The notes: generated from the sequence alone by a model not told the origin. A stretch of DNA of 64,000 nucleotides from Planoprotostelium fungivorum (GCA_003024175.1 MDYQ01000464.1:1-64000); one strand, 5' to 3'; numbered from the stretch's first letter, positions 1 to 11,614 are shown. Program-made: numbers and translations.

Positions 1-1
1 A

Positions 2-109
2 GATGTATTGCTCGAATGGGATCCATACACAGGAGAGATAGAACATTATGAGCTGTACAAAAAAAAGGTGATGTCTGATGGAATAGACCGCCTGTGGGTT
101 GGAAGGTGA
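2..109 (+). CDS. 3' end of an unidentified protein gene (partial)
   Basis: An open frame runs from the window edge to TGA at 107-109 and encodes 35 residues ending SDGIDRLWVGR. Codon choice and composition look like the other genes. The part upstream is outside the window, so no family can be named. It could be a final exon, since a splice acceptor may lie just before the edge. Nothing else is recognisable from 110 to 289, which is probably its 3' UTR and the 3' UTR of the gene converging from the other strand. Confidence 0.5.
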   Translation, partial: DVLLEWDPYTGEIEHYELYKKKVMSDGIDRLWVGR

Positions 110-289
110 AGACATATTGCATTGCTTGAATGAAGATAAAAATAATGGATGAACAGATGTTATCCTATGCAATCTAAGAGATGTTCTTTTCTCATAAAGA
201 AAACGGAGAGGGCGCACTATTATATTGAGGCAATCAATTACCAAAGGCTGATCGTTGCGACGGGAGAAATTGAATAGATGTCTATCACA

Positions 290-2630
290 TCATCGATGAA
301 TCCTTATCGTATCTACAGCCTTCTGTTCTGCTTGGGATTTCAATCTTAACTTCTCCAGCAACAAGATGTTATCTGTCCCATGTCTCAATATGTTTGCACC
401 CTCCGCTTGATTGATATCCAAGGGAATCTCTAACGCCTAACAGTAAAGTCAGAGCCTATCCATCCAGTGAAACTCACTCTAGTGTCCGGCTCAAAGTGAA
501 ATCTAGAACCGATGGTCAACGAATCCACGAAGGATCGATCTGTCGCCTGCTCGAACGTCTGGTAGATGTGCTTCAATACGAGCTCTTGATCTTTTCGGCT
601 GAGATTCTTCTCGATCTTTCTTCCTCTTAATTCGATTTGTACGTTCTGTCTCACCTCTGGTTCGATGATTGTCTTTCTGCATTTGAGTAGTCTCGATATC
701 TTCTTCAGCTTGTTCTCGATCAATCTCTGATACTGCCGCGTGTTTTTGTTTTCCCTGCCTCATTCGATCGAAAGATCCATCGATGTCTTCTCACTTTACG
801 AGCGGATCGACCACGATGTTGGCGAAGAATTCCACCAACTCTTCGTCTTTGAAATCGTAAGGTATCACGACGGCAAACGTAGACGGTAGATATTTGTACT
901 CTCTTCCGATCATGACATTCAACTCTTTTAGATTGTAAGAAGCGATCTTGGTTAACATCGCAGGTTGTGCGAGTCGCTTCATGCATCCTGCACTCTGTGA
1001 TCGTTCAGACCGATGAAAGGGAGACACTCACCAAGTGTGCGGGAACGATCTTGCTGATGCCGATCTCGTTCCACTCGAGAGACTCTAGGATCTTCCTCTC
1101 GTTCGCTGCGACATCCAATAGAGAATTTCGAATCTTATTCTCTTCAATTCTCCCATTCTGATCCTAAATATCTTATCCTCACCTGACTCCTTGCCGTTCT
1201 TATCTGAGCCACGTTCTCTTTGATGTATTTCGTCAGCTCCTCTGCACTGAATTCTAACGGAATGACTAACAGACTGTCCACTCCTGTTTCCATCAGCCTC
1301 CATTCAATGAAATCGTCTCATCATTTGATGTCTCTCGTTATGATGGATCACCTTTCAAGGCCCAGTCCTTTCTTACGATAACGATGGGTAGATCTAGCCA
1401 CAATTCGGTTGGTCCATCACCACTCTTATTGTAGTATCTGACCACGTTATCCAGTCGATCGAGTACCATCTGTACGGTTCAACGCTTGTCTCTCCTTCAA
1501 AACACGTGTCATCCACTCACCTTCTTCTCTTCTTCTGTGATACCTCGAATGAAATAGATCATGTCTCGATCGATCTTCATCTCTTCCCCCGACACATTGT
1601 GGTGATACTCTTTCGATAGATCCACATTCGAGTGATTCAAATGAGTCATGATCTGCTCTTGAAACAATTCGAGATCCTGATCGAGTCAAACTCCGTCAGA
1701 GACAAAGATTCACCAATGAAGTGTAGCGGACGCCTCCAGTCTTCCTCCTTTGGTCCTGAACTCTCTTCGATCCAGAGTCGAACCTTATTCGTCATTCTCT
1801 CATTCACTTGTTTGCTCACCGATCTGCCTCTGGTATCGTGATGCCAGTCATCTTGAACAGATGGTAGAGTCCATCGAATAAGCTTTGCCTGACGAGATCC
1901 AACTGTGTCGAGGTTAAGAAAGAGTAGAAGCATCTCACTCGCCTTTCCTTCCGGAGTGGATGCACCCCTGAGATCGAATGGAATGGAATGGTGGACCTGT
2001 ATCGTTGATTGAAGGATGGATGATATTCGCACCTCTTGGATCTTGCTTCGATCTTTGCTGTCGACCAGGTAGAAGAATCTGAGGGGAACCTATACCGTTC
2101 GTTCATCCTTCTACGATTTTTTCCCACCTTTGCGGGGAATCTCTGCAGTACGGCGGGGTCAGGTTTTCTCTTCAAGGTGTCGGATATGTTGTTCAACATC
2201 TGCAAATGCTGTTGATTGACTTGTCTCAACTGTTGATGGTCAGTTCAGAGCACTGTGTCTGTTGTCACGCACGTCCGTCTTCTCGTGGAACAGATCAGGG
2301 TGGATCTTGAGCAGAAATTGCTTCATGTATTTAGATAAGAATTTCCCACTCTTCTGTAATTCTGTCTCCTCTGCTTGTCCTGGTGCAATTGGTGGCTATT
2401 AATGCTCAGCAACATTGGGAGTGATGTCACACCTTCATGGTAGAAAATGATCGGTTTGATATGTTCGAAGGGCAGAAATTGGTCTTTGGTTCTTGTTGCA
2501 CAGGAGAAATCATTCTGACGCGCGGTATGAGCAGACCCATTGATGCAAGACTAGGTCTGAATACATGTGCAGTGCACTTTCTCTCTGATTGAGAGGCAAC
2601 ATGACTGAGAGTACGGCACCTTATCATCAT
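290..2630 (-). CDS. TCAIM-like mitochondrial protein (DUF4460/DUF4461 type)
   Basis: The first exon starts at ATG 2630 and gives a basic, serine-rich leader (MMIRCRTLSHVASQ..., later NISNRSFSTM) typical of mitochondrial targeting. A 37-nt intron follows. The next exon carries a J-domain-like helix ending in IHPDLF, the signature of the DUF4460 domain of TCAIM (T-cell activation inhibitor, mitochondrial). A 43-nt intron joins this to LRQVNQQHLQMLNNISDTL, matching the family's R..N...L..LN pattern. The C-terminal half reaches stop TGA at 290-292 after a clean 41-nt intron near 431-471. One join near 1880-1950 could not be placed in frame by eye. The family name rests on the IHPDLF region; the function in protists is unknown. 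The start lies 77 bp from the divergent helicase gene. Confidence 0.55.
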
Positions 2631-2707
2631 CGCGATTGAGCCGTGATCTGAATAAATTCCGCAGAATTTACAACGCGCCGTCCCAACTGGTTGATGTGAT
2701 CTTGGCC
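2631..2707. promoter_or_regulatory. Compact bidirectional promoter region
   Basis: Only 77 bp separate the start codons of two divergent genes, both with mitochondrial-type leaders. Any promoter and both 5' UTRs must lie here or inside the genes. No clear TATA box or shared motif was seen. That the two genes are co-regulated is inference. Confidence 0.4.
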
Positions 2708-4750
2708 ATGCATCGCCTTCGCCTACTGTCCACTCCCACCTTTCATGTAGATAAAAACAGATTTTCCACAACCCGTTTGTACAGCACCTCTGCCGAGGTG
2801 GGATAATGCTTGATCATGTGGATGTTGATCACCCTAGGATCCAAGGCTCAAATGGATAGAGAAGAACAGAGAGAGAGGTCCTACATCGTTATCGAAAAAA
2901 TTACAACAGCAAGCTGGTGCACCTCTACCACCTCGAGGATTCAACGCCATACCCGAGAAGAATCCTGTGGTGGACGATTTCTTTGTCAACCCTAGATTAG
3001 AACTCGAACGCCAGAGAGCGGCTTACATCAGCAGAAGAGAGAGGAGAGAACAAGCCAAGTTGATAGATGCAGAGGGCTTGATGACACACTTTGTTCCCCT
3101 CCCACCACCGAAAGCCACCATCAGAGACATCGAAGGAATGGATGACACGATCGACACTTTCGAAGGTCTCGATGTGCCTCCCTCAGTCATCCAACTTCTC
3201 AGCGAGAAATCCATTCTACGTCCAACTCCGGTGAGCATCGAAAGATCCACCATCTCTGATGGACTCAGATCCAAGTGCATGCGATACAGAGGATCCATCA
3301 GGGAAAGGATGTCATCTTCCAATCGCAGACTGGATCCGGAAAGACGTTAGCCTTTCTCCTGCCCATCGTCAGTCGTCTCATCCGTGGTTCATCCATCCAT
3401 CACAATGCCACCTCTCCCATCGACATCATCAAGCAGAATCGAAAGGCGAAGAATCGATCACGTGTGCAGTGAGTCAAGTCTCTGCATCCGCTTCTCATGA
3501 TGCGACAGACACCTCATCCTCCTCCCCACCCACGAGCTGGTGATCCAGACGGCCAACGTATTAGAGCACATGATAGGAGGCCACGATGAATCTGTTTTCT
3601 TCGTACCACCCGAGGACTCTGCAGAGATGAAACGAAAGATCGAAACAGAAAGACCTGCCATCATCTTATCTACACCCAAGAGAATCCAATCCTTCTTACA
3701 GGTGAAGTTGGTGTACGCGATCTACAATTGATCGCCACAGGCGGAGACAGGGATGAATCTACTGCTCCAGCTAGAGAGCGTCGTTGTAGATGAAGCGGAC
3801 GTCGCCGTACAACCGTTGGGACGTTATGCAGATCTGAAGGCGAAGAGGAACAGGATCCTCCACAAACCACCCACAGAGTCCATCTTGAGGTCTATCTCAA
3901 CCATCTCACCGTCAGCTCAATTAGTCTGTGCGTCTGCCACCATCAACACTCGATTCAGGAGATTCATCAAGAACATATGGAGGAAAGACATCGAGGTAAA
4001 GGACGTTCACAGGATGTTTCGATGTAGGGAAGAGACTGACCTGTTTAGGTGGTGGTACCCAACATAGAAGAGAGTTTCAGTATACCGAAGAGCATTCGAC
4101 ACGATGTCTATGTCATGAGAGAGTGTGAGTACGAAGACGATGGGTCCAGATACATGGGAGAATACGAGAGAGTGGGCAGATTGACGCCATTGGAGAGGAG
4201 AAGGGTAAACGAAAGAAGAGACGAGAGACTGACCGAGGCAGGGAGAGCTCGCTCTGGTTCATTTTGAGCAAGAGAAGATGAAATCGGCACTCGTCATCGT
4301 GGAAGACTCGAGGGATCTCAACTTTATGGAATATTTCAAAGAGGAGGGCATCCATGCGGCTGTTCTCATCGGCACAGAACCCACAGAGACAGAGGAGACG
4401 GTGGACATCCAACGAAAGAGGTAAATCGAGTGTGATCTCCATCTTCTGACGAAGGTAGAGAGGAAGTCATCTCTTCTTTCCATACGGGAGAGCTGCAGAT
4501 CTTGGTGGCCACGGAGAATGGAATAAGAGGATTAGACCTTCCGTTGACGAACGTGATGATCTTACTGGAAGCCAAAATCGCTAGCTCTTACATTCACATG
4601 GCCGGAAGATGTGGTAGAAACGGACAGAAGGGACGCGCTCTCTCTGTCTTAACGGAACAAGAGGTTTTCAACTTCCAGAAGATAGCGAGCGCCCTGGCGA
4701 TAGACCTCAATCGAGTCGAACAATTTCCAGAAGAGTCGAGTACTCAATAG
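2708..4750 (+). CDS. Mitochondrial DEAD-box RNA helicase
   Basis: The protein starts at ATG 2708 with a typical presequence (MHRLRLLSTPTF, then TTRLYSTSAE). A 40-nt intron at 2798-2837 follows. Helicase motifs appear in order: Q-like region LRPTP; Walker A QTGSGKT; motif Ia PTHELVIQ; motif Ib STPKR; motif II VVDEADV; motif III SAT; C-terminal RecA motif IV region SALVIVEDS; GLDLPL; motif VI YIHMAGRCGR. Motif VI is unusual, since the usual HRIGR is HMAGR. About six short introns interrupt the gene. It should unwind RNA or remodel RNPs in mitochondria, perhaps in ribosome assembly. Orthology to a particular mitochondrial DEAD protein is not assigned. Confidence 0.85.
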
Positions 4751-5349
4751 AATCGAGTGTTTCATCGTGTGAATCGATCGGTGGTCGCTCATGCTTGTTC
4801 ATGAGATGTTGGTTTGTGTGTGAAATGTGGGAAGAAAATTGAGGGGGAGATCCACAATTGGACAAAATCATAGTGTCACATCAGCCCTGGACACGGAGGC
4901 CTCAATTATTTATAATAAAGCGAAGTTGAGTGAGGCATTACGAGGGTATTTATTCCCCACATACGGGCGTGAAGTCAGAATTTAAGAGTGGACCGGGTAT
5001 CCACATTATTTCGATTCTTGACCTTCCTTTCACCATATTACTGCCGTGAATAGGCATAGGCTATACGCCGGCGGAAAAATATATTAGATAAATAGACCTT
5101 GTAGATATATATTTTCATTCACCACGAACACCGCTTCACTGAAACATAACATATTTTCTTCGAAAAGTTCATGTCGACTATAGAATGATGCTTCTTCACG
5201 GTTATTATCGAGAAATCATTTCGTTCTATATCGTACCATACAGCTACCATATCGAAAACGACGACATCATACGATTGCACACGATAGAAATCATAGTCGT
5301 TTTTCAATTCTAAGCGAGAGTTCATATATATATATATCTCTGTACATTA
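4751..5349. other. Intergenic region, no gene recognised
   Basis: This 600-bp stretch is AT-rich. It should hold the helicase 3' UTR and the promoter of the surface-protein gene, with a TA run near 5323-5336. The short open frames on either strand have no domain, no splice-consistent neighbours and poor codon bias. The missing first exon and signal peptide of the downstream gene may be here but could not be found. Confidence 0.4.
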
Positions 5350-8300
5350 GGGAAGAAATAACGAGGAACGACAACAGCCTTCTGTGTGGAAACGATCTCA
5401 ACAATGTCACAGTTGTCTTCTCGGTCACTGACGACGTCGTTGTTCAGAACCTCGCGACGGACGCCTCTCGGTCCATCATCTCCGGAGACGGGCAGTGGGT
5501 TGTAGTGGTCAAGAATGAGACCATCAACTTCTACATCCGTCAGGCACGCAGCTGGACTCTCTTTGTAAGTGTTACCCTTAAGCCCATTCTCATCATTGTA
5601 GACTTCTACACCTATACCCTTCAGTCAGAACTCGACTTTCTCTCTCTTCTTTGACACGACCGGCTCTCGCCTCGTATTGGCCACCAGGAAAACGAGATAC
5701 TTCTACTCCAAGTCTTCTACGTCCAAAGACTACACCCTTTGGTCGCAGTTGGTCCCTCAATTCGACATCACATTCATTCCAAAATTCAGTGGAGACCTCA
5801 GCACTGTGTTCGAGAAGAGAGACTCCTTACTGTTCGCGTCGACCGTCGACTGGGTCAACCAGAAGATGGGCGAGTCAGTGCGTTTCACCCTCACGAACGT
5901 GTCTGATCTTTCTACAGACCAATGTCACTGTGTCAGTCAATGATGGATCTATTCTAGCCACCAACTCTGCTGGAACTGCTTTCGTCTACTCGGATCACGA
6001 TGGCAGCCGTCTCTACAGAAAGAGGTGAGGGGTGACGTTGTCCTGTAACGCTCATCACCCACAGTTCTGACGGATGGATCGTAACGTATGTGGGACTCAA
6101 CTTGGACCGTTGGTCTTTCTCTGGCGACAATCAGTTCCTCTTGAGAGGTTCATTTGATGGAGAACTATATAAGTACTTCGTAGGTGATCTCACGAGGAGT
6201 TATCTTCCTCACCAATTGTGAGTGCTCCTCTTATCATCTACCTTCACTCCCCTCATCACATCTCTTCTCTTCCTTCGTCTCAACCGAGACAGCCTCTCGT
6301 CCGAACTTGGAGACGATAACTGGCTCATCCACTCCAACTATGACGGAAGTGGCGTCGTCTACAATGACAGTCCAGCTGGCGAGAATATTAAATCGGTCAC
6401 GCCCTCAACGTTGTGGTTCACCACTCCGTCTCACATGTACGGAGCAGGAGAGATGTGTCTGAACGACACTTGGTGTATAACCAGTCTCACGTGTGGTCCC
6501 GGTCACTACTGCCATCAACTCAATCGTAGGGCACAGCCTGACACGTACGACGTGAATTTCGTAGAACATACATGGAGATCGTCAGGAGGAGGTGAGACAC
6601 ATGTAGCATGCCCGGAAAATATTTTGGTTCCCCTTTTGGGCATAGGAGGTCCCAATGCATTTTACTATGGGCTATGCCCGAAAGTTTAACCGGCTCTACA
6701 AAGCCAACAGAAGGACACATCACACAGCCAACAGCAGCCCCGTCTCGTTTAACTCTATTGTGATATATCTCTTGCAGCAGAACATCGATCTGGTTGAGGT
6801 GAGTGATTTCGCATGGTCAATCACATGATCTGATTTCCAGCGTTATGATGATAACATTTTCTTCAGCAGATTGCTTCATACACAAAATTAATGGCTTGCG
6901 CTCGATCGAGTGGAATTGAATAACAAGGTGAGACTCAATATGATGATTGATAACAAGACATGGAGTCAACACACATAATAATCAGCGCCTATTCACGGGG
7001 ATGATTGTTTTGTTACGCTCTTCTCAGATGTAATCATTGGGCGATCCCATCACAACAAAAGAATAAAACACTTGTGATATACTTTTATTCTTATTCCCGC
7101 CACACCAACGGCTAAGTGAGGTTTGACAGTAGATAATTGAATCAACAGCCGTCATCTCAAGCTAAATCAGTTGCCGTCATGGACGATGATATCCTCACTC
7201 AGTTCATTCATGCAAAGAAGAACCCAGGACAGTCCCCTATCCTCTTCTCTGAGGATAGACAACAGATCATCAAGCAGCTTCGTTCCTACAGGCTGAAACC
7301 TATTGAAGCAGCTGAGTCTGCAGTTCTTGGACCCAACCGTGAAATTCTCCAAAGGAGAGTTCTTGTAAGACTGACACCCTAATGTTACCATCACTGACGC
7401 ATTACGCAGGTGAAGCAGAAGCACAAGATGGGGTACAAGAACCCAAATTCAAAGAAGAAACTTGATAATGGCTTCGATGTATTGTGGCTTGATGTGGTGC
7501 CGAAGTCCAAGGTGGCCTCTGTTGTCAGGTGGCTCCATCTAGAGTGTGGTCACGCTGGAATCAATAAGATCGTCAAGAGAGCACAGGCCGAGAAATTGTG
7601 GTGGCCGAGTGAGTCATACAAACACCTCATCTTGCATAACTCTTGTCTAACTTTGAGCAGAGTCAAAGGAAGACCTTGCTCAGGCATCCGTTGAATGTGC
7701 CAACTGCGCTGCAACCAGAGTCGATCATCGATACCGACCTCCGATGAAGACCATCAAGATCACACATCGGCGAGAGCGCCTTGTTTTTGACGTTACTTAT
7801 CTGCAGGCGAGTGACCAAACCGCTTGGATCTGACCGATCTGACAGGAGTCAAAACGCAGGGAACAAATATCTTGTCACTGGAGTGGACGCCTTTACAAAA
7901 AAGGCATGGGCTTACGCTACAGCACTGAAGGATGCAGACGCTGTTATCGCATTCTTAGAAAGCCTTGGTGATGAGAGCTGGGCCATCTATCACACCGACA
8001 ATGGGAAGGAGTTCATCAACAAGAAGGTGGAGGAGTACGTCAAATCTCGGACAGCTGTTGTTGTGCACACAGACGGCACGATCGAGGAGATTGCAGCCAA
8101 GCAGGTGCAAGGTCGTCCATATCACCCACAGAGTCAGGGCCACGTAGAGAAGTTCAACGGCACAATCAAAGATCTCATCAAGTGAGATCGGATCGCAGCC
8201 GTCAGATTCTGATCTATTTTAGGAAGCTCTGTCTTGACAGGGGCACGAAGGACTGGGAGGAGGTTCTGGAAGAAGCTCTTCGGATATACAACTCAAACTA

Positions 8301-10504
8301 TCATGCCACCACCAACTACTCGCCAGAGGAGCTCGATAGCATGATCCCTATGCCTGAGGAAGTCAGACTATTTGTGGCTGACCGCATCGAGAGGAAGGGA
8401 CGGAAGAACGCGGTGAACAAGAACAAGAATTTTGCGCCTGTTGTCATTAAGAGGTGAACTATGGCAACATTCAAGATCTAGAAGTGACACTTTGATAGAG
8501 GAGATCGGTTGGTGTATCGAGAGCCTTATCGCAAGAAGAAGCATGACTCTACTTCCCCTCCTCGATATGCATACAGTGGGATTGTTGTCGATGTAGTTGA
8601 GGAGAACGTGCCAAATAGCACCCAGAAGACCACCATGATGGTCAAGCTTTGCTGGGAAACTAACGGACCCAACGGCCAGCCAAAAGGAACCAACTCTTCT
8701 TGGATCAATGTGGTGTTCGTCAAGCATGCACCAAGTGCAAACGAAGGCGTCAGTGAGACAATTGGAACCCTCTTTGCACCACCTGCGGTCCCTATCCCAC
8801 AGCAGCAGCCTCTCCTTTGCCCAGATATCTCCATTGGAATCGTGCCTCCCTCTCAACCACTCACACCTCGTTCTGGCCGAAATCTTGTCCTGTCATGTCT
8901 TGAGCCTATAGGAGAACGCGTATCGCGCCTTCAGACTCGAGTGAACGGAATCACTGAAAGGTGAGCTGCTCAACGACAGGATGTCAATTGACACCTCCCA
9001 GGCTTGACTCCATTGATGCAACCCACCACAGTTCCAATGAGCACGCTCAACTCGAATCGCAGAACGAGACTGAAGAGGAGACGATGGAAGGTGAAGATAT
9101 ATTTATTCAGTATCATCAATTTGACAATCATCATCCAGATCTCCACTGGCATCCCTCTTCACCTTGTTCACTGGTTTATTCCACGCCTCCTTCTCCAATT
9201 CATGAATCAGCCCCTGACAGTGAGTGAAATCTGTCAGGATAATCGAGCTCATTCTGATCAGATTCTGTTGAAATCAGAGGAGAGAGCGTTGTTGATGACG
9301 ACGCTCTCTCCAATGACGTTGTCTCACCTGTTAGAGAAGTCTCCTCTCCATCTATTATTGAAGAGATACCATCTGAGGGGAGAAAGAGACCTCGACAGAA
9401 TGTAGAGGAGGAGTTGCCTGCAAGAAAGGTGAGATCTCGGTCCAATCCATATCAACTCACCCATATGTAGGTCTCAAAGAGGACAGTGTCCGTGAAGAAG
9501 GCAGCTCCAGTTAACAAGGTTGGGGAGATTACAACAGCTGCGACGCCTCTTCGCCCATCCACCATACCCACCCGAACATCCTCTAGAGGGAGGTCCATCG
9601 TATCTCCTTCCAAATCTCCCTCTCCTGCCAAGTCCCGCCCATTGAAACACTGGTCTACCCTCTCGCGCGGAGGAACCGAATGAGATATGATATGTGGCGA
9701 TCGCATCACAAACAATAAATTGCATTTTCCATACACGTGTTTATTCTAGTCATAACGTAGTGTAAACACCTGATTCGCAACTAGGGTGGCCATTGATCTA
9801 TGCGCTGTGTCGCTTCATGTGAACGATCATATCGTCCATCAACATCATCGTTGACGATGCAATCATTTGTGACCTATGACTCTGGAGTCCAATTACAAGA
9901 GTGATTTTTGTTCGGGGTAGCTGTTGGCTGTGTGATGTGTCCTTCTGTTGGCTTTGTAGAGCCGGTTAAACTTTCGGGCATAGCCCATAGTAAAATGCAT
10001 TGGGACCTCCTATGCCCAAAAGGGGAACCAAAATATTTTCCGGGCATGCTACACACATCGATCATCTCTCGATGACAAAGTGCAGTACAGCTCTATCTTC
10101 AGAGTGAATCTCCATTCACGTGTAACGCCGCCGGATCAAACCCCATCGGCACTGAGACAAGTACAGTAGACGTGTACAACAACACGAGAGTGCAAGTGGC
10201 TTACTACAACTCTGCCGGCCTATCTCGTCTCGTCGACGCAGGTTATCTTCCGTCAGGATATGTTCACGTGCAGCCGTTAGACACAGAGAACAGGATGGTT
10301 GAGTTCTGGCTGAGCTGTGTGTGTGTCGATGACTACGCATCATCCGCTTCTCCCACAAAATTGACCTTGGAGCTACCTGCGGCCACGTCGAGCAGCGCGA
10401 GTGACATCTATACTGCACCGCCCACTCAATCTCGACCCAGCACAGCTGCCGTGATGAGCGTCGGAACACTGGTCATCGTCTGTCTGGTCTTGATGACGAT
10501 GTAA
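5350..10504 (+). CDS. Novel cell-surface or secreted protein, interrupted by an intronic transposon
   Basis: Exons joined at 35-45-nt introns encode a Ser/Thr/Asn-rich, beta-strand-like protein with many N-glycosylation sequons. It has a Cys-containing segment near 6451-6520 (CLNDTWCITSLTCGPGHYC) and a hydrophobic C-terminus (VGTLVIVCLVLMTM), which could be a membrane anchor or GPI signal. The last intron opens GTGAGACACA at 6592 and closes TGCAG at 10085. It would be only about 38 nt without the transposon at 6602-10053, and the exons on both sides join in frame (phase 1). Stop is at 10502-10504. The true start and signal peptide were not located; 5350 is the first base of a supported open exon. 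No family was recognised. It is probably a membrane or extracellular protein. Confidence 0.6.
6602..6735 (+). repeat. Left terminal inverted repeat of the transposon
   Basis: The 134 bp are an exact reverse complement of 9920-10053. The repeat contains several copies of an ATGCCC/GGGCAT motif, including an internal pair (GGGCATAG near 6630 and CTATGCCC near 6675) that could form a hairpin or paired transposase sites. Confidence 0.95.
7179..9683 (+). CDS. Ginger-like transposase (rve integrase core)
   Basis: Eight or so exons joined at 42-50-nt introns give one open frame from ATG 7179 to TGA at 9681-9683. The N-terminal part has an H-x4-H...C-x2-C zinc-binding motif (HLECGH, then CANC). The integrase core follows: first Asp in RLVFDVTYL, second Asp in YHTDNGKEF, and Glu in HPQSQGHVEKFNG, the DDE set of retroviral-type integrases. 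After the core comes a GDRLVYRE segment like the SH3-type C-terminal part of Gypsy/Ginger integrases, then a Ser/Pro-rich basic tail. The introns resemble host introns. The enzyme should cut and join the element ends. It looks intact by eye. An in-frame TTG upstream at 7137 was not taken as the start. Confidence 0.8.
9714..9719 (+). terminator. Polyadenylation signal of the transposase gene
   Basis: AATAAA lies 31 bp after the transposase stop codon and upstream of the right inverted repeat. Confidence 0.5.
9920..10053 (-). repeat. Right terminal inverted repeat of the transposon
   Basis: Exact inverted copy of 6602-6735, ending in CTACA next to the target duplication CACA at 10054-10057. 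Just inside, the two sides diverge after CCAACAGC. Confidence 0.95.
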
Positions 10505-10523
10505 GAGTGAAGGATGTGAACGA

Positions 10524-10529
10524 AATAAA
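10524..10529 (+). terminator. Polyadenylation signal of the surface-protein gene
   Basis: AATAAA 20 bp after the stop codon at 10502-10504. Confidence 0.5.
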
Positions 10530-11053
10530 AAGTTCCATCACGGTGGGCTCTGTTATACTGTGTTGTTTTTGATGGCAATCACATCCGGGTGAAAATACCG
10601 AGCTATACATTTCATCTCTCTAGTGTAATACTGATTTCTTTGTCGTGTCCGTTTTCAGCCGGGCATCGGCGATCTGAAAACTCTAGACTCTACGCGATGC
10701 TGCCTGCCAACTCTCGCCTGCCAAACATCAACTATTGGTGGCTTCAGCAGAGGATACTGCCGGTGTACAATCAAGAGATCGTCCGCTGGCGGTGAAGCAC
10801 CATCAGAGGGCCCACAAGCGACGAAAAGTGTCTACCCAATAGTTGTGACCAGTGTCCAGCGGATATTAGGCCTACATCGAGTTTAGTATGCAGTAAATGC
10901 TACGTTGAGTGATCGCAGGTACGGGTGTCTATCTACATGGTGAGGCAAAGATGCAACCCGAACACAAAGAAATGCCTGTATTATTACTTGTGACTTAAAC
11001 GGAGGTGATTATACATCATATTCAGATACTCAATCAAATTTCACCGCTTCTAT
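10530..11053. other. Intergenic region, no gene recognised
   Basis: No supported coding exon, tRNA or repeat was found. An open frame at 10589-10795 begins with GTG and shows no domain, so it is not called. Confidence 0.4.
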
Positions 11054-11614
11054 TCATCTTTCTGCTCTTCTTCTCCTTTCTTTCGCTTCTGTCCGTTCTT
11101 CCGTTCCATAGTCCCACAGATGCTCCAGCCACTCTTTCGTCATGTCCTCATACTCTCTGTTGAACCATCTGCATTACTCCTTCGCTCCTCTTCTACCTTC
11201 GCTGCAGCCACTCCAGCACCTCGACATCATGCACATCGACACTGGGATAATATTTGTGCTCGGCCGACACAGTGTACACTTGCTCGTCACTCTTGCCGTA
11301 CGCTGTAAAACATCTATATGTCGTGCGATCGATTCCCTCACTCGTCATCAACCATTTGATCAGCTCGATCGATGCCACGTCGTCGGCTCGTCTATCACAA
11401 AATCGTCGATGGTATACCCCACGCACTTCGCCCACTGTACAATCTCGGCATCCTCCGTAGCTGTATTTGAACAGCTGAAGCAGTTAACCAATCATCGTAA
11501 TATCTTGAACTGACAAATCTGGGTGTAAGACTTCTCTCGCGCATTCACTGAATAATGGAAAGGTGATGGCTGACTGTAAGACCTGATCATCTTCAACTGT
11601 TGTTTATCTCGCAT
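11054..11614 (-). CDS. Small hypothetical protein
   Basis: Starting at ATG 11614, exons join in phase through introns of roughly 35, 28, 38 and 28 nt and end at TGA 11054-11056. They give about 143 residues: an acidic N-terminal half (VLHPDLSVQDI, QWAKCVGYTIDDF), a middle with YTVSAEHKYYPSVDV, and a highly charged C-terminus (KEWLEHLWDYGTEER, then ERRRRAER). No signal peptide, membrane segment or known domain was recognised. The two 28-nt introns are short even for this genome and should be verified. It starts 153 bp from the divergent F-box/MORN gene. Confidence 0.55.

Larger units (their letters stand above)
6602..10053 (+). mobile_element. Ginger-type (integrase-encoding) DNA transposon, apparently whole
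   Basis: The element is bounded by perfect 134-bp terminal inverted repeats that begin TGTAG and end CTACA, fitting the TGTNR...YNACA rule of Ginger1/Ginger2-Tdd elements. A 4-bp duplication CACA flanks it (6598-6601 and 10054-10057). Inside is one intron-containing gene for an integrase-like transposase. No reverse transcriptase, capsid or long direct repeat is present, so this is a DNA transposon and not an LTR element. It sits in a host intron in the same orientation as the host gene. Identical inverted repeats and an open coding frame suggest recent insertion. Placement in Ginger1 or Ginger2/Tdd needs a phylogeny. Confidence 0.85.

Noticed and set aside
5119-5325. - strand open frame of 68 codons
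   Set aside because: Low-complexity AT-rich sequence, no domain, no splice-consistent neighbour exons.
6602-10053. LTR retrotransposon
   Set aside because: The integrase resembles Gypsy integrase, but the ends are inverted and not direct repeats, and no reverse transcriptase or capsid region is present.
10589-10795. + strand open frame with hydrophobic start
   Set aside because: Begins with GTG, has no ATG or polyadenylation context and no recognisable domain.
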